Source: Nitrospira lenta (GTDB taxonomy: Bacteria; Nitrospirota; Nitrospiria; Nitrospirales; Nitrospiraceae). Taken from it: 64,000 bases of DNA. Location of the stretch: the NCBI RefSeq assembly GCF_900403705.1, contig NZ_OUNR01000016.1:62001-126000 (forward strand), read 5' to 3'. Each line of letters starts with the position of its first letter. Positions within the stretch are counted from its first letter, which is position 1. This document shows positions 1-8,776 of this stretch, piece by piece. The position numbers were made by a program, and so were the translations under genes. The notes beneath the pieces are model-generated. The model saw only the letters and a program-made list of their open reading frames with translations. It did no database searches and had not been told where the DNA came from.

Positions 1-1951
1 AACGATCATAAGGCTGAGACACCGGCGGAGTATTCTTGAATAGCCGTCCAAAGAGCTCCAGCTCTTTCACGTTATAGGCGCGCGCGTCTTTCTCCCGGTC
101 CGGCGCTCTTGGCGCTTCGATGATTCCATGCGCGGCGCCGAGGAGCGCAAACAAGTGGAGCGTGTCGCCGGTCTCGCGGAACTTACAGGCCTTTCGGTAA
201 ATATCGGAGGTCAACAGATTCCACTGCCGAATATCCTTCTCGTACATCGTTTTGTAGCGGCGGTAAATGCTTTCGGGCGTGTACGTAGTCCCGTGTCGTC
301 CGAGTATGGCGGGATGGAGGATCCAGCGAATCCCCTGTTCTCCCATTTGCTCCAACAGGTTCATTTCACTGGCCTTGAGATCTTGGAAGGACACCCGCCT
401 CAATAACTCGGTCCGGTAGATCTTGATGCCTTGGATCGGACATTCCCGATCGTCGTCATACAAATGAAAGCAGATCATTCCTACTTCGGGCGGCGCTTGA
501 GACATGGCCTGTTCCATCCGGCTGACGGCATCGGGATCTAGCACCATGTCTTCGTCGACCTGAATGAAGTACGGGGTAGTACATCGTGTGATCATTGCTT
601 GAGCGGCGGCGCTGAATGGACAGACGTCTTTAATCGTGTCGGTCTTGAAGACTGCTCCGGCTTGTTCGTTCACCGATGCGGCACAGGCCTCGAAGGCTGG
701 GTCCCCGACTGTCAGCAAAAAGACTGTGGTGGATATGCGGTCTGGCTCAGGCTCAGGTGACAGAGGGGCCGTGGAAGAATTGACAGGTGTCAAGGATATG
801 ACGCCTGTCGGCTGTTCCGCGAGCGTGGGCTGGTTCCCGTAGTGAGGTTCTGTTCCGCTTTCCAGCCAGTGAAGAATGTCCTTGATCCGACGTTCCGCAG
901 TATGGTGCGCCAGGAGTGTACGTTGTCCTTGGGCACCGATTCTCTGAGCAAGCTGCGTATCTTTCACAATGCGATCTATCTGATGGGCCAGCGCACTGGG
1001 ATCATCCGGCGAGAACAGCAGGATGTCCCGGTCGTCTTCAAATAAAGCATTGATCCTCGGCCGGTCTGGTATACGCCAAGAAATCACCGGCCGACCGGCT
1101 GCCATGGCTTCATAGACACGACCGCCGAAACAACGGGTCAGGCCAGGAAGATTGACGATACCGGCCCAGTCGGCGAGCCCTGACAGCCAGTCACGAAACT
1201 CTGCCTCGCGCACGGTATGTAAGGCGCGGACGTACCGCTCAAGATCCACTGTGGTCACTAATGGAAGATGGCGCAGCCGCTCGCTTGCCACTGCTTGCAG
1301 GTCATCGAATTTCTGTTGGTTCGGCGTATATTCAGCCGGCGTCTTGGCGAACGTCATGCGGTCGCGCAGGAGCGGATGGTCGATCCACTGGGCGCGTTCT
1401 CCGTAGACATTGCCATGAAAGACGGCTCGATTGTGACGAGGGACACGCGGAGACTGTGCAATAAATCGGCTGGGAACCAACCCTGGGCACCAGAGTGCCG
1501 GCGTTGTTCCACGCGCCCTGAGCTCATCGACGTCACGTTCATCTACCAGCAAGGCGTGCGTGAGATGGTCAAGTTGGCGGTGAAAGTCGACCTGTCGGGT
1601 CCGCAGTTCAGGGGCCCAACGATAATCTTCCTCTTCATACCGCAACGATTCCATGAAGAATCCGATACGCACGGGAGCCAGCTCCGCGACCCATTCAAGT
1701 ATCCGTGCGTCAATCGACGCATGCACAAGCCATATCCAGACTTGGTCGAACCGCTGTCCGGACAGCATACGGCGGGCGTGAAACAACCATGAATCGGGCG
1801 ATGAGGCCGGCGTGTCGGGAAAAACCGGAACCGTCAGGCACGTGACTCCATTGGCGGCCAGTCCGTCGGCTACAGCAAAGCTCGCTCCGTACGTCCAGGG
1901 TCTGGCCGTTTTCCATGTCGGAAACTCAAGCTGAAGAAGCAGTGTTCTCAT
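1..1951 (-). CDS. Two-domain glycosyltransferase (GT family 1-like plus GT2-like), partial at left edge
   Basis: The frame is open from ATG at 1951 to the window edge, so the C-terminus is missing. The first ~330 residues resemble CgeB/Glyco_trans_1_2 glycosyltransferases. The donor-site region reads RCFGGRVYEAMAAGRPVISW and is followed by the typical HT..RR..IL helix. The second part begins with STTVFLLTVGDPAFEAC and contains QVDEDMVLD, a DxD-type metal/nucleotide-sugar site of a GT-A (GT2) fold. It probably transfers one or two sugars to a surface glycan or protein in the cytoplasm. It lies 260 bp downstream of the sugar-nucleotide operon, on the same strand, so it is a likely user of that operon's product. 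The acceptor and sugar cannot be told from sequence. Whether the domains act in sequence or one is regulatory is unknown. Confidence 0.8.
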   Translation of the reverse strand, partial: MRTLLLQLEFPTWKTARPWTYGASFAVADGLAANGVTCLTVPVFPDTPASSPDSWLFHARRMLSGQRFDQVWIWLVHASIDARILEWVAELAPVRIGFFMESLRYEEEDYRWAPELRTRQVDFHRQLDHLTHALLVDERDVDELRARGTTPALWCPGLVPSRFIAQSPRVPRHNRAVFHGNVYGERAQWIDHPLLRDRMTFAKTPAEYTPNQQKFDDLQAVASERLRHLPLVTTVDLERYVRALHTVREAEFRDWLSGLADWAGIVNLPGLTRCFGGRVYEAMAAGRPVISWRIPDRPRINALFEDDRDILLFSPDDPSALAHQIDRIVKDTQLAQRIGAQGQRTLLAHHTAERRIKDILHWLESGTEPHYGNQPTLAEQPTGVISLTPVNSSTAPLSPEPEPDRISTTVFLLTVGDPAFEACAASVNEQAGAVFKTDTIKDVCPFSAAAQAMITRCTTPYFIQVDEDMVLDPDAVSRMEQAMSQAPPEVGMICFHLYDDDRECPIQGIKIYRTELLRRVSFQDLKASEMNLLEQMGEQGIRWILHPAILGRHGTTYTPESIYRRYKTMYEKDIRQWNLLTSDIYRKACKFRETGDTLHLFALLGAAHGIIEAPRAPDREKDARAYNVKELELFGRLFKNTPPVSQPYDR

Positions 1952-2121
1952 CGACATCCCGTGAGGCGGTCAAAGGGCATGCGCTCGTATACCGCTATCC
2001 TGCTTACGCGGCTTAGTGGTGAGATCTTCAAGTAATGTGCCAGCTCCGGTTGAGCTGGCTATGAGGAAACTGTGGCGGATCGCACCGCCGCGGACCTATC
2101 AGGCGATGGGAAGGAATATAT

Positions 2122-2138
2122 TGCCGGGTGATCCGGCA
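2122..2138 (-). terminator. Possible hairpin terminator after the sugar operon
   Basis: A 6-bp perfect GC-rich stem (TGCCGG/CCGGCA, 5-base loop) lies about 75 bp beyond the stop of the last radical SAM gene. On the minus strand an AT-rich stretch follows, but not a true T-run. A second perfect 8-bp hairpin (GCCAGCTC/GAGCTGGC) sits at 2039-2059 without a T-tract. One of these may end or attenuate transcription before the glycosyltransferase. The 1952-2213 interval holds nothing else I can support. Confidence 0.3.
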
Positions 2139-2213
2139 CCTTATTCCGTTGGGCAGGATGTGGGTCTGACAAGGCCCAGACCACAGACGGCTCAGGCGAT
2201 GCGCGCATGCGTC

Positions 2214-4109
2214 TTAGGCCGCAAGAGCAATCGCCGCGGCGTTGGCCGCTCGGACACGATCAGCGATCTCACGCATACCCAGCACTGTAAATCGTGTGGT
2301 CCAGTAGGCCGACTCCTGTTGATACTGGTCCGCCAACGCGAGGCGCCGCTGACTTTCGTCAAACTCATGCAGCTTTGACGCAATCACGGCGAGAAACAGA
2401 TTGCCCATGGCATTGTCGGTCGTGTACTCATCGGTAATCTGCCGCAGCATCACCCGGATATTGCGAAGCTTGACCGGCTCATGGATGTGGAGCAGCTTTT
2501 CATAATTCATTTTATAGTCGGCGACGAACCAGAGATCATCCAACTCCGCACCCGTCGGCACATGATCGGCCGGCAGGGTGTGCAGCAGATCCACGAATTC
2601 CAGCGCCGCGTATTTCTCCGCTCGTTCACGTTGACGCAGCGTGCCGCCTCCTTTGCTCTTGGACCCGGCCGCCAGACCTTTGAAGCTGGCATCTGTGGGG
2701 GGCTGTATCAGGCCTTGCTCGATCATGCTCACGGTAATCTCTGTGCCCGGCAGCGTGGTCAATAGTTGTAACGGGTACCATCCGAACTGCAGTTCACAGC
2801 CGAGCGTGACCGTATCCCGTATCTGCGCGATGGTCTCATGCGGAAACCCGATGATCATGAAGCCTTTGACGAAGACATGCGGATACCGATCCAGAATGGC
2901 GCGGGCCTGCCGGTAGCTTTTCGTCGTGCCGGGCTTGTGAATGGATTTCAGAATCTGGTCATTACCAGACTCCAGCCCGAGATTGAAACCGATACAGCCG
3001 GATTCTGATGCCGCCTGCATGATGTCCGGCGTGATCGCCGCCGCAATCAATCCGTTGCTCGCATCCCAGGTAATGTGGAGATTCCGTCTTGTGATCTCGT
3101 TGAACAGCGCGATCGCGCGTTTCCCGTTGTAGAGCAGGTCATCATCGAGCCACATAAAATGAGTCACGCCATAAGTGGAGTACTGGTGTTCGATTTCATC
3201 GACCACACTGGAGACGGCCCGGCCTCGGACGCTGATGTCGTTGAAGTTGCGGACGGCACAGAAGGAGCACATCGCACGACATCCTCGATTACTGATGATG
3301 GTCGTGGCGGTCCGTTCGCCCCGCATGAAATTGTAGGCGCCCATGGAGCCGTAGTGCGTATAGTCTCCGATGGGTAAATCATAATATTCCGGTTGAATGT
3401 CCATCTCCTGATCGGTCGGCGTGGCTCGCTCTTTCGTGGAAACCAGTTGCTCCCCTTTCAGAATCGCCACCTGTCTGATTGCAGAGAGCGGTTGTTTCCC
3501 GTTGATCACGTCCAGCAGATCCGGAAAGCTGCGATCTCCTTCATAAAAGCTTCCGATGTCGATCTGTGGAACGGTGCGCAGGATAGACTCCACGTCATTG
3601 GAGACACAGACACCGCCGGCGATAATCGGAAGGGAGGGGTAATGCGATTTCAGAAATGCCGCGACGGCGGCGAGCGAAGGCCGTGAAATGGTGAACATGA
3701 CGCTGATGCCCACTAGATCAGGCTGAAACGCGTCGATCTTCTCGATCAACTTGTCTTTCCAGACCTGAAACCTGAAGTGAGCCGGATTCTCATGCGCCTG
3801 CTGTAAGACATGGAAGTTCAAGTCGAGCAACGCGCTTCGATACCCTCGTTGCTCCAGGTTGCGCGCAAGAATGCCGGGCCCATAGGGAGGAAAGCAGGGA
3901 TAGCGCTTGCTCAGCACCAGGTCGAGGTTGAAATCGTTCTCCGGGGATTCCGGTGGCGTCACGAGCAGAATGCGAGAGCACCCGTGCGGCAGCAAGCCGG
4001 TGAGATGCTCGTAGATCGTGTGATTGACGGGAGTCTGGTCCGTCCCGCAGGCTGCCGGCCGGTTATCGTGAATTGGCGTCGAGACGACGTTCAATGTCTT
4101 GCTCCCCAT
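2214..4109 (-). CDS. B12-binding-domain radical SAM protein (first of a pair)
   Basis: A 631-residue protein. An N-terminal cobalamin-binding-like Rossmann domain spans roughly residues 45-200 (GPGILARNLEQRGYRSALLD, then LVGISVMF and IIAGGVCVS). The radical SAM core follows, with the [4Fe-4S] cysteine motif CRAMCSFC (Cys277, Cys281, Cys284). The C-terminal ~150 residues are helical and specific to this type. The family cleaves SAM reductively and often transfers methyl groups through cobalamin, but many members have other or unknown reactions. ATG at 4109 has a good GGAGG site. It is the last gene of the sugar operon, 55 bp after a second radical SAM gene. A C-methyltransferase or other radical step on the sugar or on a lipid carrier is an inference; the substrate is not visible. 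Confidence 0.8.
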   Translation of the reverse strand: MGSKTLNVVSTPIHDNRPAACGTDQTPVNHTIYEHLTGLLPHGCSRILLVTPPESPENDFNLDLVLSKRYPCFPPYGPGILARNLEQRGYRSALLDLNFHVLQQAHENPAHFRFQVWKDKLIEKIDAFQPDLVGISVMFTISRPSLAAVAAFLKSHYPSLPIIAGGVCVSNDVESILRTVPQIDIGSFYEGDRSFPDLLDVINGKQPLSAIRQVAILKGEQLVSTKERATPTDQEMDIQPEYYDLPIGDYTHYGSMGAYNFMRGERTATTIISNRGCRAMCSFCAVRNFNDISVRGRAVSSVVDEIEHQYSTYGVTHFMWLDDDLLYNGKRAIALFNEITRRNLHITWDASNGLIAAAITPDIMQAASESGCIGFNLGLESGNDQILKSIHKPGTTKSYRQARAILDRYPHVFVKGFMIIGFPHETIAQIRDTVTLGCELQFGWYPLQLLTTLPGTEITVSMIEQGLIQPPTDASFKGLAAGSKSKGGGTLRQRERAEKYAALEFVDLLHTLPADHVPTGAELDDLWFVADYKMNYEKLLHIHEPVKLRNIRVMLRQITDEYTTDNAMGNLFLAVIASKLHEFDESQRRLALADQYQQESAYWTTRFTVLGMREIADRVRAANAAAIALAA

Positions 4110-4164
4110 CGAAACCTCCTCACTCCTGCTCGCCGGTCAGTTACATCTCACGAAGCGCACGCTT

Positions 4165-5724
4165 CTATGAGCGAGCTGTTGCGGCAAGCGATTCATCAAG
4201 ATGCTGTCTCTTCAGCCGATGCTTCGTCATGTCCCGGAGATGCTCGACTGTGTCGCTGCCGAATTTGGCTTCGACGTGTGCGAGATATCGGGGGTGCTCA
4301 AAAAACGTATGAAATGCAGCGTCCCGGAAACCGAGAACGGTACTGGCCGACAGATGCTCGGTCGGCAGCGGCAGTGCCTCATAGGCATGCTGGGAATATC
4401 CGATCCAGGTTTCCGGCAGCGGCAGATGTTTGTCCAGCGCAAGTTCATAGAGCTTGGATCCCGGATAGGCCATGGCTGAATAGAAATTCGCCCAGTCCGG
4501 GCAGAGCTCGATGGCGAGATCCAGAGTTTCCTGCATCGTAGCCAGGGTGTCGTCGGGAAGGCCGAAAATAAAATTTGCGCCGATATTGATGTCCGCCGCG
4601 CGAATCTTCTCGAAAATCTCTTTGATGTCTTTCTTGCCGAAACTTTTGTCTACTCCGTCGCGGACATATGTGCTGGCCGATTCAATGCCGATTCCCAGCC
4701 AGTTGACGCCCGCTTGCTTCAACTTCTTCAACATGCTGTCTTTGACCGTATCGATCCGCGCGTAGGCCCAAATGTTCAAGTCATAGCCGCGGTCGATGAT
4801 GCGATCGCAGATGCCGAGAACCTGCCGCTCGTTCAGAATGAACATCTCATCGGCCATCTTGATGTTGCGCACGCCGTATTTGGTGACGAGCTCATCGATT
4901 TCCCGGATGACACTATCCGGGCTGCGGTAGCGGATCATCGGTTTCCCGAAGGGGGTATTGATGCAGCAGAACGAACATTTAAACGGGCAGCCGAGGCTCG
5001 TATACATCGACGCATAGGGCTTGCGGTCGCCGATATGGCCGAAACAATGCCAATTGTGGGCGCGGTATTTGTCCATCGGCAACAGATCCCACGCGACCGC
5101 GCGCAAGTCCTTATCCAGATCTTCGATCACCGGGGCTTGCGGCGTTGAACAGATGACGCCTTTCTTCCGGTACCAGAGTCCGTTGACCTTGCTGTAGTCG
5201 ACCGGGCTGTTCCACTCAGGCTGCTGCAGGAGACCAAGAAGGGTATAGGGGCCTTCTCCCTGGCAGACAAAATCGACGGCTTCCTCCCGCATGGTGCGTT
5301 CAGGCAACGCCGAGGGATGCAATCCGCCGATGAGGAGCGGCTGGTCAGGCAGACTACGCTTGATGGCTGTGCAGACTTCTCCCGCGGCGGTCATGTTCTG
5401 AGTCGACGCCGACGGTTGTTGCCCGTAGACAATGACGGCCGCCAGCCTCGGGTGCAGATGGCGAACCTGTTCCGTAACATCTTTCGGCCCGATCCCTTCC
5501 GCTTCCGCATCCAGAATCTTGACGGAATATCCACGGTCCCGAATGAATGTCGCCATCAATCCGATCCAGACAGGCGGTTCGACCGCGGCAAGATCAGACC
5601 CGAGGCTTTGATAGACTCTGGCTCGTGAGTTCGGATTGATGAGTAAGAGATCCAGCCGGCCTGGACGCGTCATGGCCGGCTCCTGTGAGCGGTGGGCCGA
5701 AGTTACTGGTCCGATCTGGATCAT
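4165..5724 (-). CDS. B12-binding-domain radical SAM protein (second of a pair)
   Basis: A 519-residue protein with an N-terminal B12-binding-like domain (IGLMATFIRDRGYSVKILDA, IGGLHPSALPE) and a radical SAM core with CPFKCSFC (Cys246, Cys250, Cys253). The C-terminal part continues the TIM barrel (NIWAYARIDTV, GIGIESAS, NFIFGLPDDT). The start at 5724 forms an ATGA overlap with the upstream thiamine-enzyme gene and has a GGGGAG site. An internal ATG at 5673 (residue 18) also has a good AGGAG site and gives the more conserved N-terminus, so either may be used. It differs from the downstream radical SAM protein in length and sequence, so the two are not simple duplicates and probably act on different steps. 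Confidence 0.8.
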   Translation of the reverse strand: MIQIGPVTSAHRSQEPAMTRPGRLDLLLINPNSRARVYQSLGSDLAAVEPPVWIGLMATFIRDRGYSVKILDAEAEGIGPKDVTEQVRHLHPRLAAVIVYGQQPSASTQNMTAAGEVCTAIKRSLPDQPLLIGGLHPSALPERTMREEAVDFVCQGEGPYTLLGLLQQPEWNSPVDYSKVNGLWYRKKGVICSTPQAPVIEDLDKDLRAVAWDLLPMDKYRAHNWHCFGHIGDRKPYASMYTSLGCPFKCSFCCINTPFGKPMIRYRSPDSVIREIDELVTKYGVRNIKMADEMFILNERQVLGICDRIIDRGYDLNIWAYARIDTVKDSMLKKLKQAGVNWLGIGIESASTYVRDGVDKSFGKKDIKEIFEKIRAADINIGANFIFGLPDDTLATMQETLDLAIELCPDWANFYSAMAYPGSKLYELALDKHLPLPETWIGYSQHAYEALPLPTEHLSASTVLGFRDAAFHTFFEHPRYLAHVEAKFGSDTVEHLRDMTKHRLKRQHLDESLAATARS

Positions 5725-6674
5725 TGCTCCCCTCCCCTTGTGACTCCCACCGGCGCGTGCTGTCTCTTTCTGACCAATTCCCGGACGACGCGGATAATTT
5801 GCTCGGGAGTAGGAGTCGGGTTGTCCAACGATTCAGCAACGCCTGCCGATCTGTCCTCTAGCCCCAGGGCGAATACCGGCGCGCCGGATTGATGCATGAG
5901 ATCATAGGCAATCGACCGTGACGGGCCGCCGATTTCAAAGTCTGAATCGATCACAAGTCCCAACTTCGTTCTGGATAAACTGTGCTGCATCTCATCCGTC
6001 ACTGTGAAGGGCTTGAGCCAGACAAGATGCTGGATGTCGCAGATGATTCCTTCCCGTCGCAATGTCTCCACCGCTTCCAGGGCATTGAGGCGGGCGGCGG
6101 AAATGGGAAACAACGTGATGTCCGCATCGGGCTCGATGCGGTTGTCGAATTCATAGTCGATGACAAAACTACGGCGATGCTCACTGACATAGAGCGGGTC
6201 GTCATGGCGCATGAACCACTGCCAGGCCTCCATCCATTCGTTGGGCGACATGGGCGCGCACACCGGCATGCCGGGCATGCGCATGATGAGACCATGCTGG
6301 GAGGCCGAGGCGACGGGACCGATGCCATTGCCTTCCATGGCAATGGCGCGGAGAAACACGGGACAGGGCACGCCCCAGACATCCTTTGATTTGGCCGCAT
6401 AGTTCACAATGGGGGCGGCGTTGTACCACATAAATCCTTGATAGCGCACCGTATAGATCGGCCGCCGGCCGACGAGCGCCGCCCCAACGGCGATACCGGC
6501 ATTGGTCACATCGGCGAGCGACAGTTCGACGATGCCTTCCGCTTCCGACATGTTTGGTACCGTGCCGCCGATCCATCCCACGGCGGACACACACTGACCT
6601 AAAAAGAGGCCGCGATTGTTCGTCAGATGGTCCCTGGTCGTCTCTCTTATGACTTCTGCAACCGTTCTGCCCAT
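5721..6674 (-). CDS. Thiamine-diphosphate enzyme, E1 beta / transketolase C-half-like subunit
   Basis: A 317-residue protein. The N-terminal pyrimidine-binding-type domain carries the expected acidic stretch (PNMSEAEGIVELSLADVTNAG). Then comes AALVGRRPIYTVRYQGFMWYNA, typical of E1 beta subunits of 2-oxoacid dehydrogenases, and a C-terminal transketolase-C domain (residues ~190-310). Its start lies inside the 3' end of the alpha-subunit gene (28-bp overlap), so the two are translated together and should form an alpha2beta2 enzyme. No lipoyl E2 or E3 gene is nearby, which argues against a pyruvate dehydrogenase complex. In sugar clusters, E1-like pairs have been proposed to add a two-carbon branch to a keto-sugar; that role here is inferred from context. 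Confidence 0.8.
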   Translation of the reverse strand: MGRTVAEVIRETTRDHLTNNRGLFLGQCVSAVGWIGGTVPNMSEAEGIVELSLADVTNAGIAVGAALVGRRPIYTVRYQGFMWYNAAPIVNYAAKSKDVWGVPCPVFLRAIAMEGNGIGPVASASQHGLIMRMPGMPVCAPMSPNEWMEAWQWFMRHDDPLYVSEHRRSFVIDYEFDNRIEPDADITLFPISAARLNALEAVETLRREGIICDIQHLVWLKPFTVTDEMQHSLSRTKLGLVIDSDFEIGGPSRSIAYDLMHQSGAPVFALGLEDRSAGVAESLDNPTPTPEQIIRVVRELVRKRQHAPVGVTRGGEQ

Positions 6675-7558
6675 AAGCCTTGTACGGTCCTTTCAGTATC
6701 GGATTCGATGGCGGTGATGTCGTTCTCCAATCCAAGGATCCTCATGGTGTCCTTGATCAAGGCAAACCGATCCCACTCCGGTGGTCCGTCGCAACCGGAC
6801 CCGGCGTGCCATAACCCGCGACAGGTTCTAATATTGATCAGTGCCGGCAACTGTTGGCTGAGTTCCTTCACGTGATGCGCAATGAGCCAGGGGTCGTCGG
6901 TGATATCCACTGCGGGAAGCCCCAACCCTTGGGCAAGACCGCAGAGGGTCCACGAACGCCGAACCGGTGTCCTGGTCAGGATCGATAGGTCATTGTCTTC
7001 GCAGACGAAGAGGACGGGTAGTTTCTTCGTGACGGCAAATCCCAAGGCCCCGTAGATGTAGTCCTCTTCCGCGGAGGCATCGCCCATGACCGTGAGCACC
7101 GGCTTCTCTGCGCCTAATGCAGCCCCCACCGCAATCGGAACTTGATCGCCCATCAGCCCGCTATGCCCGAACATGCCGATCTGCTGGGAATGTATCGAGG
7201 CCGAGCCTCCCATGCCGCGCGCGCATCCGGACGGACGACTTAAGAGTTCGTCGATGAGCTGGAGAGGATCACCGCCGAACGACAGATAGACAGAATGAGC
7301 GCGGTGCTGCGCAAAAATCAGACAGTCGGAAAAGACCGACGCGATGGCGGCAGGAATATGCTCCTGTCCGACCGACAAATAAATCGGCAGCTTCATCAAT
7401 CCTTTGTCGTAGGCCTTCTTCACTTCGAATTCGAAGAACCGGTTGAAACAGATCTGTGTGAAAAGCTTGAGGGCATACTCTTTTGAAAACCTGTTCGCCA
7501 CGTCCGGGATGAGTCCGTAGGCGGGTGTCCTTGCTGTCTGCTCCAGTTCGCACTTCAT
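6647..7558 (-). CDS. Thiamine-diphosphate enzyme, E1 alpha / transketolase N-half-like subunit
   Basis: A 303-residue protein. It carries the ThDP/Mg-binding motif beginning GDASAEEDYIYGALGFA and ending in CEDN (a GD...N signature). Upstream are the E1-alpha landmarks QEHIPAAIAS, QHRAHSVYL and GMGGSASIHS. With the beta subunit it should decarboxylate a 2-oxoacid, or cleave a ketose, and pass the activated aldehyde to an acceptor. ATG at 7558 has an AAGGA site. It sits between an aminotransferase and the beta subunit in the sugar operon. Length is shorter than E1 alpha of pyruvate dehydrogenase (about 360-400 residues) and there is no mitochondrial-type phosphorylation loop. Confidence 0.82.
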   Translation of the reverse strand: MKCELEQTARTPAYGLIPDVANRFSKEYALKLFTQICFNRFFEFEVKKAYDKGLMKLPIYLSVGQEHIPAAIASVFSDCLIFAQHRAHSVYLSFGGDPLQLIDELLSRPSGCARGMGGSASIHSQQIGMFGHSGLMGDQVPIAVGAALGAEKPVLTVMGDASAEEDYIYGALGFAVTKKLPVLFVCEDNDLSILTRTPVRRSWTLCGLAQGLGLPAVDITDDPWLIAHHVKELSQQLPALINIRTCRGLWHAGSGCDGPPEWDRFALIKDTMRILGLENDITAIESDTERTVQGLWAERLQKS

Positions 7559-7570
7559 GATGAGTCCTTC

Positions 7571-8776
7571 TTAGGCCGCGCCCGTCCATCGGTTCAGAAA
7601 CTCTGTAAGGCGTGTCAGACCGGTTTGCAGTTGTTCAACGCGTGGGGTAAAGGCAATGCGGACATACTTGTCCGATGTCGGGCCGAACGTCGCTCCCGGT
7701 GCCACCACAACATGTGTGTCCTTGAGGAGGCGATCGGCAAAGTCGTCGGAACGCAGCCCGGTAAAACCGATGTTGACCAGCAGATAAAAAGCGCCGGCAG
7801 GACGATATCCTGCATAGGAGCCAAGCGCCTGCATGACCAGATCGCGCTTCTGTTCATAGGTGGCTCGCATCGCATCCGGATAGGCGCCACCGTCGGCCAA
7901 TGCTTGGAGTGCGGCCGCTTGCGAAATGGACGGGGCACATGAAATGTAGAGCTCTTGGGCGTTCAGCAATGCGCGGCGCAACGCCGGATGCCGCGTGACG
8001 ACATAGCCCACGCGCAGGCCGGTGATGTTATAGCTTTTCGAAAAACTGTAGAGACCCACGACATGGTCGCTTCCTCCGAACGAGAGCGGCGAGACATGTC
8101 GGCGCCCATACACATACGTTTCATAGACTTCGTCCGAAACCAGCCACAGTCCCCGCTCGCGTGTGAGCTGGACTAACTGGTCCATCATGCCGGGATCGAT
8201 AACCGCGCCGGTCGGGTTGCCGGGAGAATTGATGATCAGGACTTTGGTTGCCGGAGAGATGAGCGCCGTCAGCTCATGCAGATCCGGAAGGAAGCCTGTT
8301 TCTTCCCGCAACTGATAGAACTTCACAATGCCGCCGTAATGCCGCACCGCGGCGGCGAAGTTGGGATAACCAGGATCAGGCACCAGCACCTCATCCCCCG
8401 GGTTGATCAGACATCCTACCGTCACGGCCACGCCATAGGTCGCGCCGGGGGTGACAAACACACTGTCGCTGTCTGTGTCGATGCTATTGCGCACGGTCAG
8501 TTTCGTGACAATGGCGTCACGAAGCACCCGCAGGCCCGCATTTTCCGTGTACCCCAGCGTGCGCTCTTCCGTGGCCTTGATAATGGCCTTGCGGATGAGG
8601 TCATCCGTCGCTTCTTGCGGCTGCCCGAATCCCAGCTGAATCGCATCGTCCATATCCTGGCTTCCCATGACCTGGTCCGTCAGCCGGCGTATGCCGGAAC
8701 GTGGAAGGGTTCCCAGCACATCGTTCACCCTGTGCTGGGAAGCCGGCGTCATGATGGAAGCGGTGGGTGTCATCAT
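7571..8776 (-). CDS. Class I/II PLP-dependent aminotransferase
   Basis: A 401-residue fold-type I aminotransferase of the AspC-like group. Visible landmarks are the glycine-rich PLP phosphate loop (TPGATYGVAV), the SPGNPTGAV motif, the VSDEVYETYVYG segment with the PLP-binding Asp/Tyr, and the Schiff-base lysine in YSFSKSYNITGLRVGY. The C-terminal Arg for the substrate carboxylate lies in KYVRIAFT. It transfers an amino group between an amino acid and a 2-oxo acid. The exact substrate is not readable. Its start overlaps the stop of the SDR gene (TAATG), so it is translationally coupled. In this operon it may provide the 2-oxoacid for the thiamine enzyme or aminate a product; both are inference. 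Confidence 0.85.
   Translation of the reverse strand: MMTPTASIMTPASQHRVNDVLGTLPRSGIRRLTDQVMGSQDMDDAIQLGFGQPQEATDDLIRKAIIKATEERTLGYTENAGLRVLRDAIVTKLTVRNSIDTDSDSVFVTPGATYGVAVTVGCLINPGDEVLVPDPGYPNFAAAVRHYGGIVKFYQLREETGFLPDLHELTALISPATKVLIINSPGNPTGAVIDPGMMDQLVQLTRERGLWLVSDEVYETYVYGRRHVSPLSFGGSDHVVGLYSFSKSYNITGLRVGYVVTRHPALRRALLNAQELYISCAPSISQAAALQALADGGAYPDAMRATYEQKRDLVMQALGSYAGYRPAGAFYLLVNIGFTGLRSDDFADRLLKDTHVVVAPGATFGPTSDKYVRIAFTPRVEQLQTGLTRLTEFLNRWTGAA

Noticed and set aside
128-1045. Plus-strand frames of 67-92 codons at the left edge
   Set aside because: They are antisense to the continuous glycosyltransferase frame and show no family features or ribosome sites.
5721-7558. Pyruvate dehydrogenase of central metabolism
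   Set aside because: No E2, E3 or lipoyl-attachment gene is near, and all neighbours are sugar-nucleotide genes. It cannot be fully excluded.
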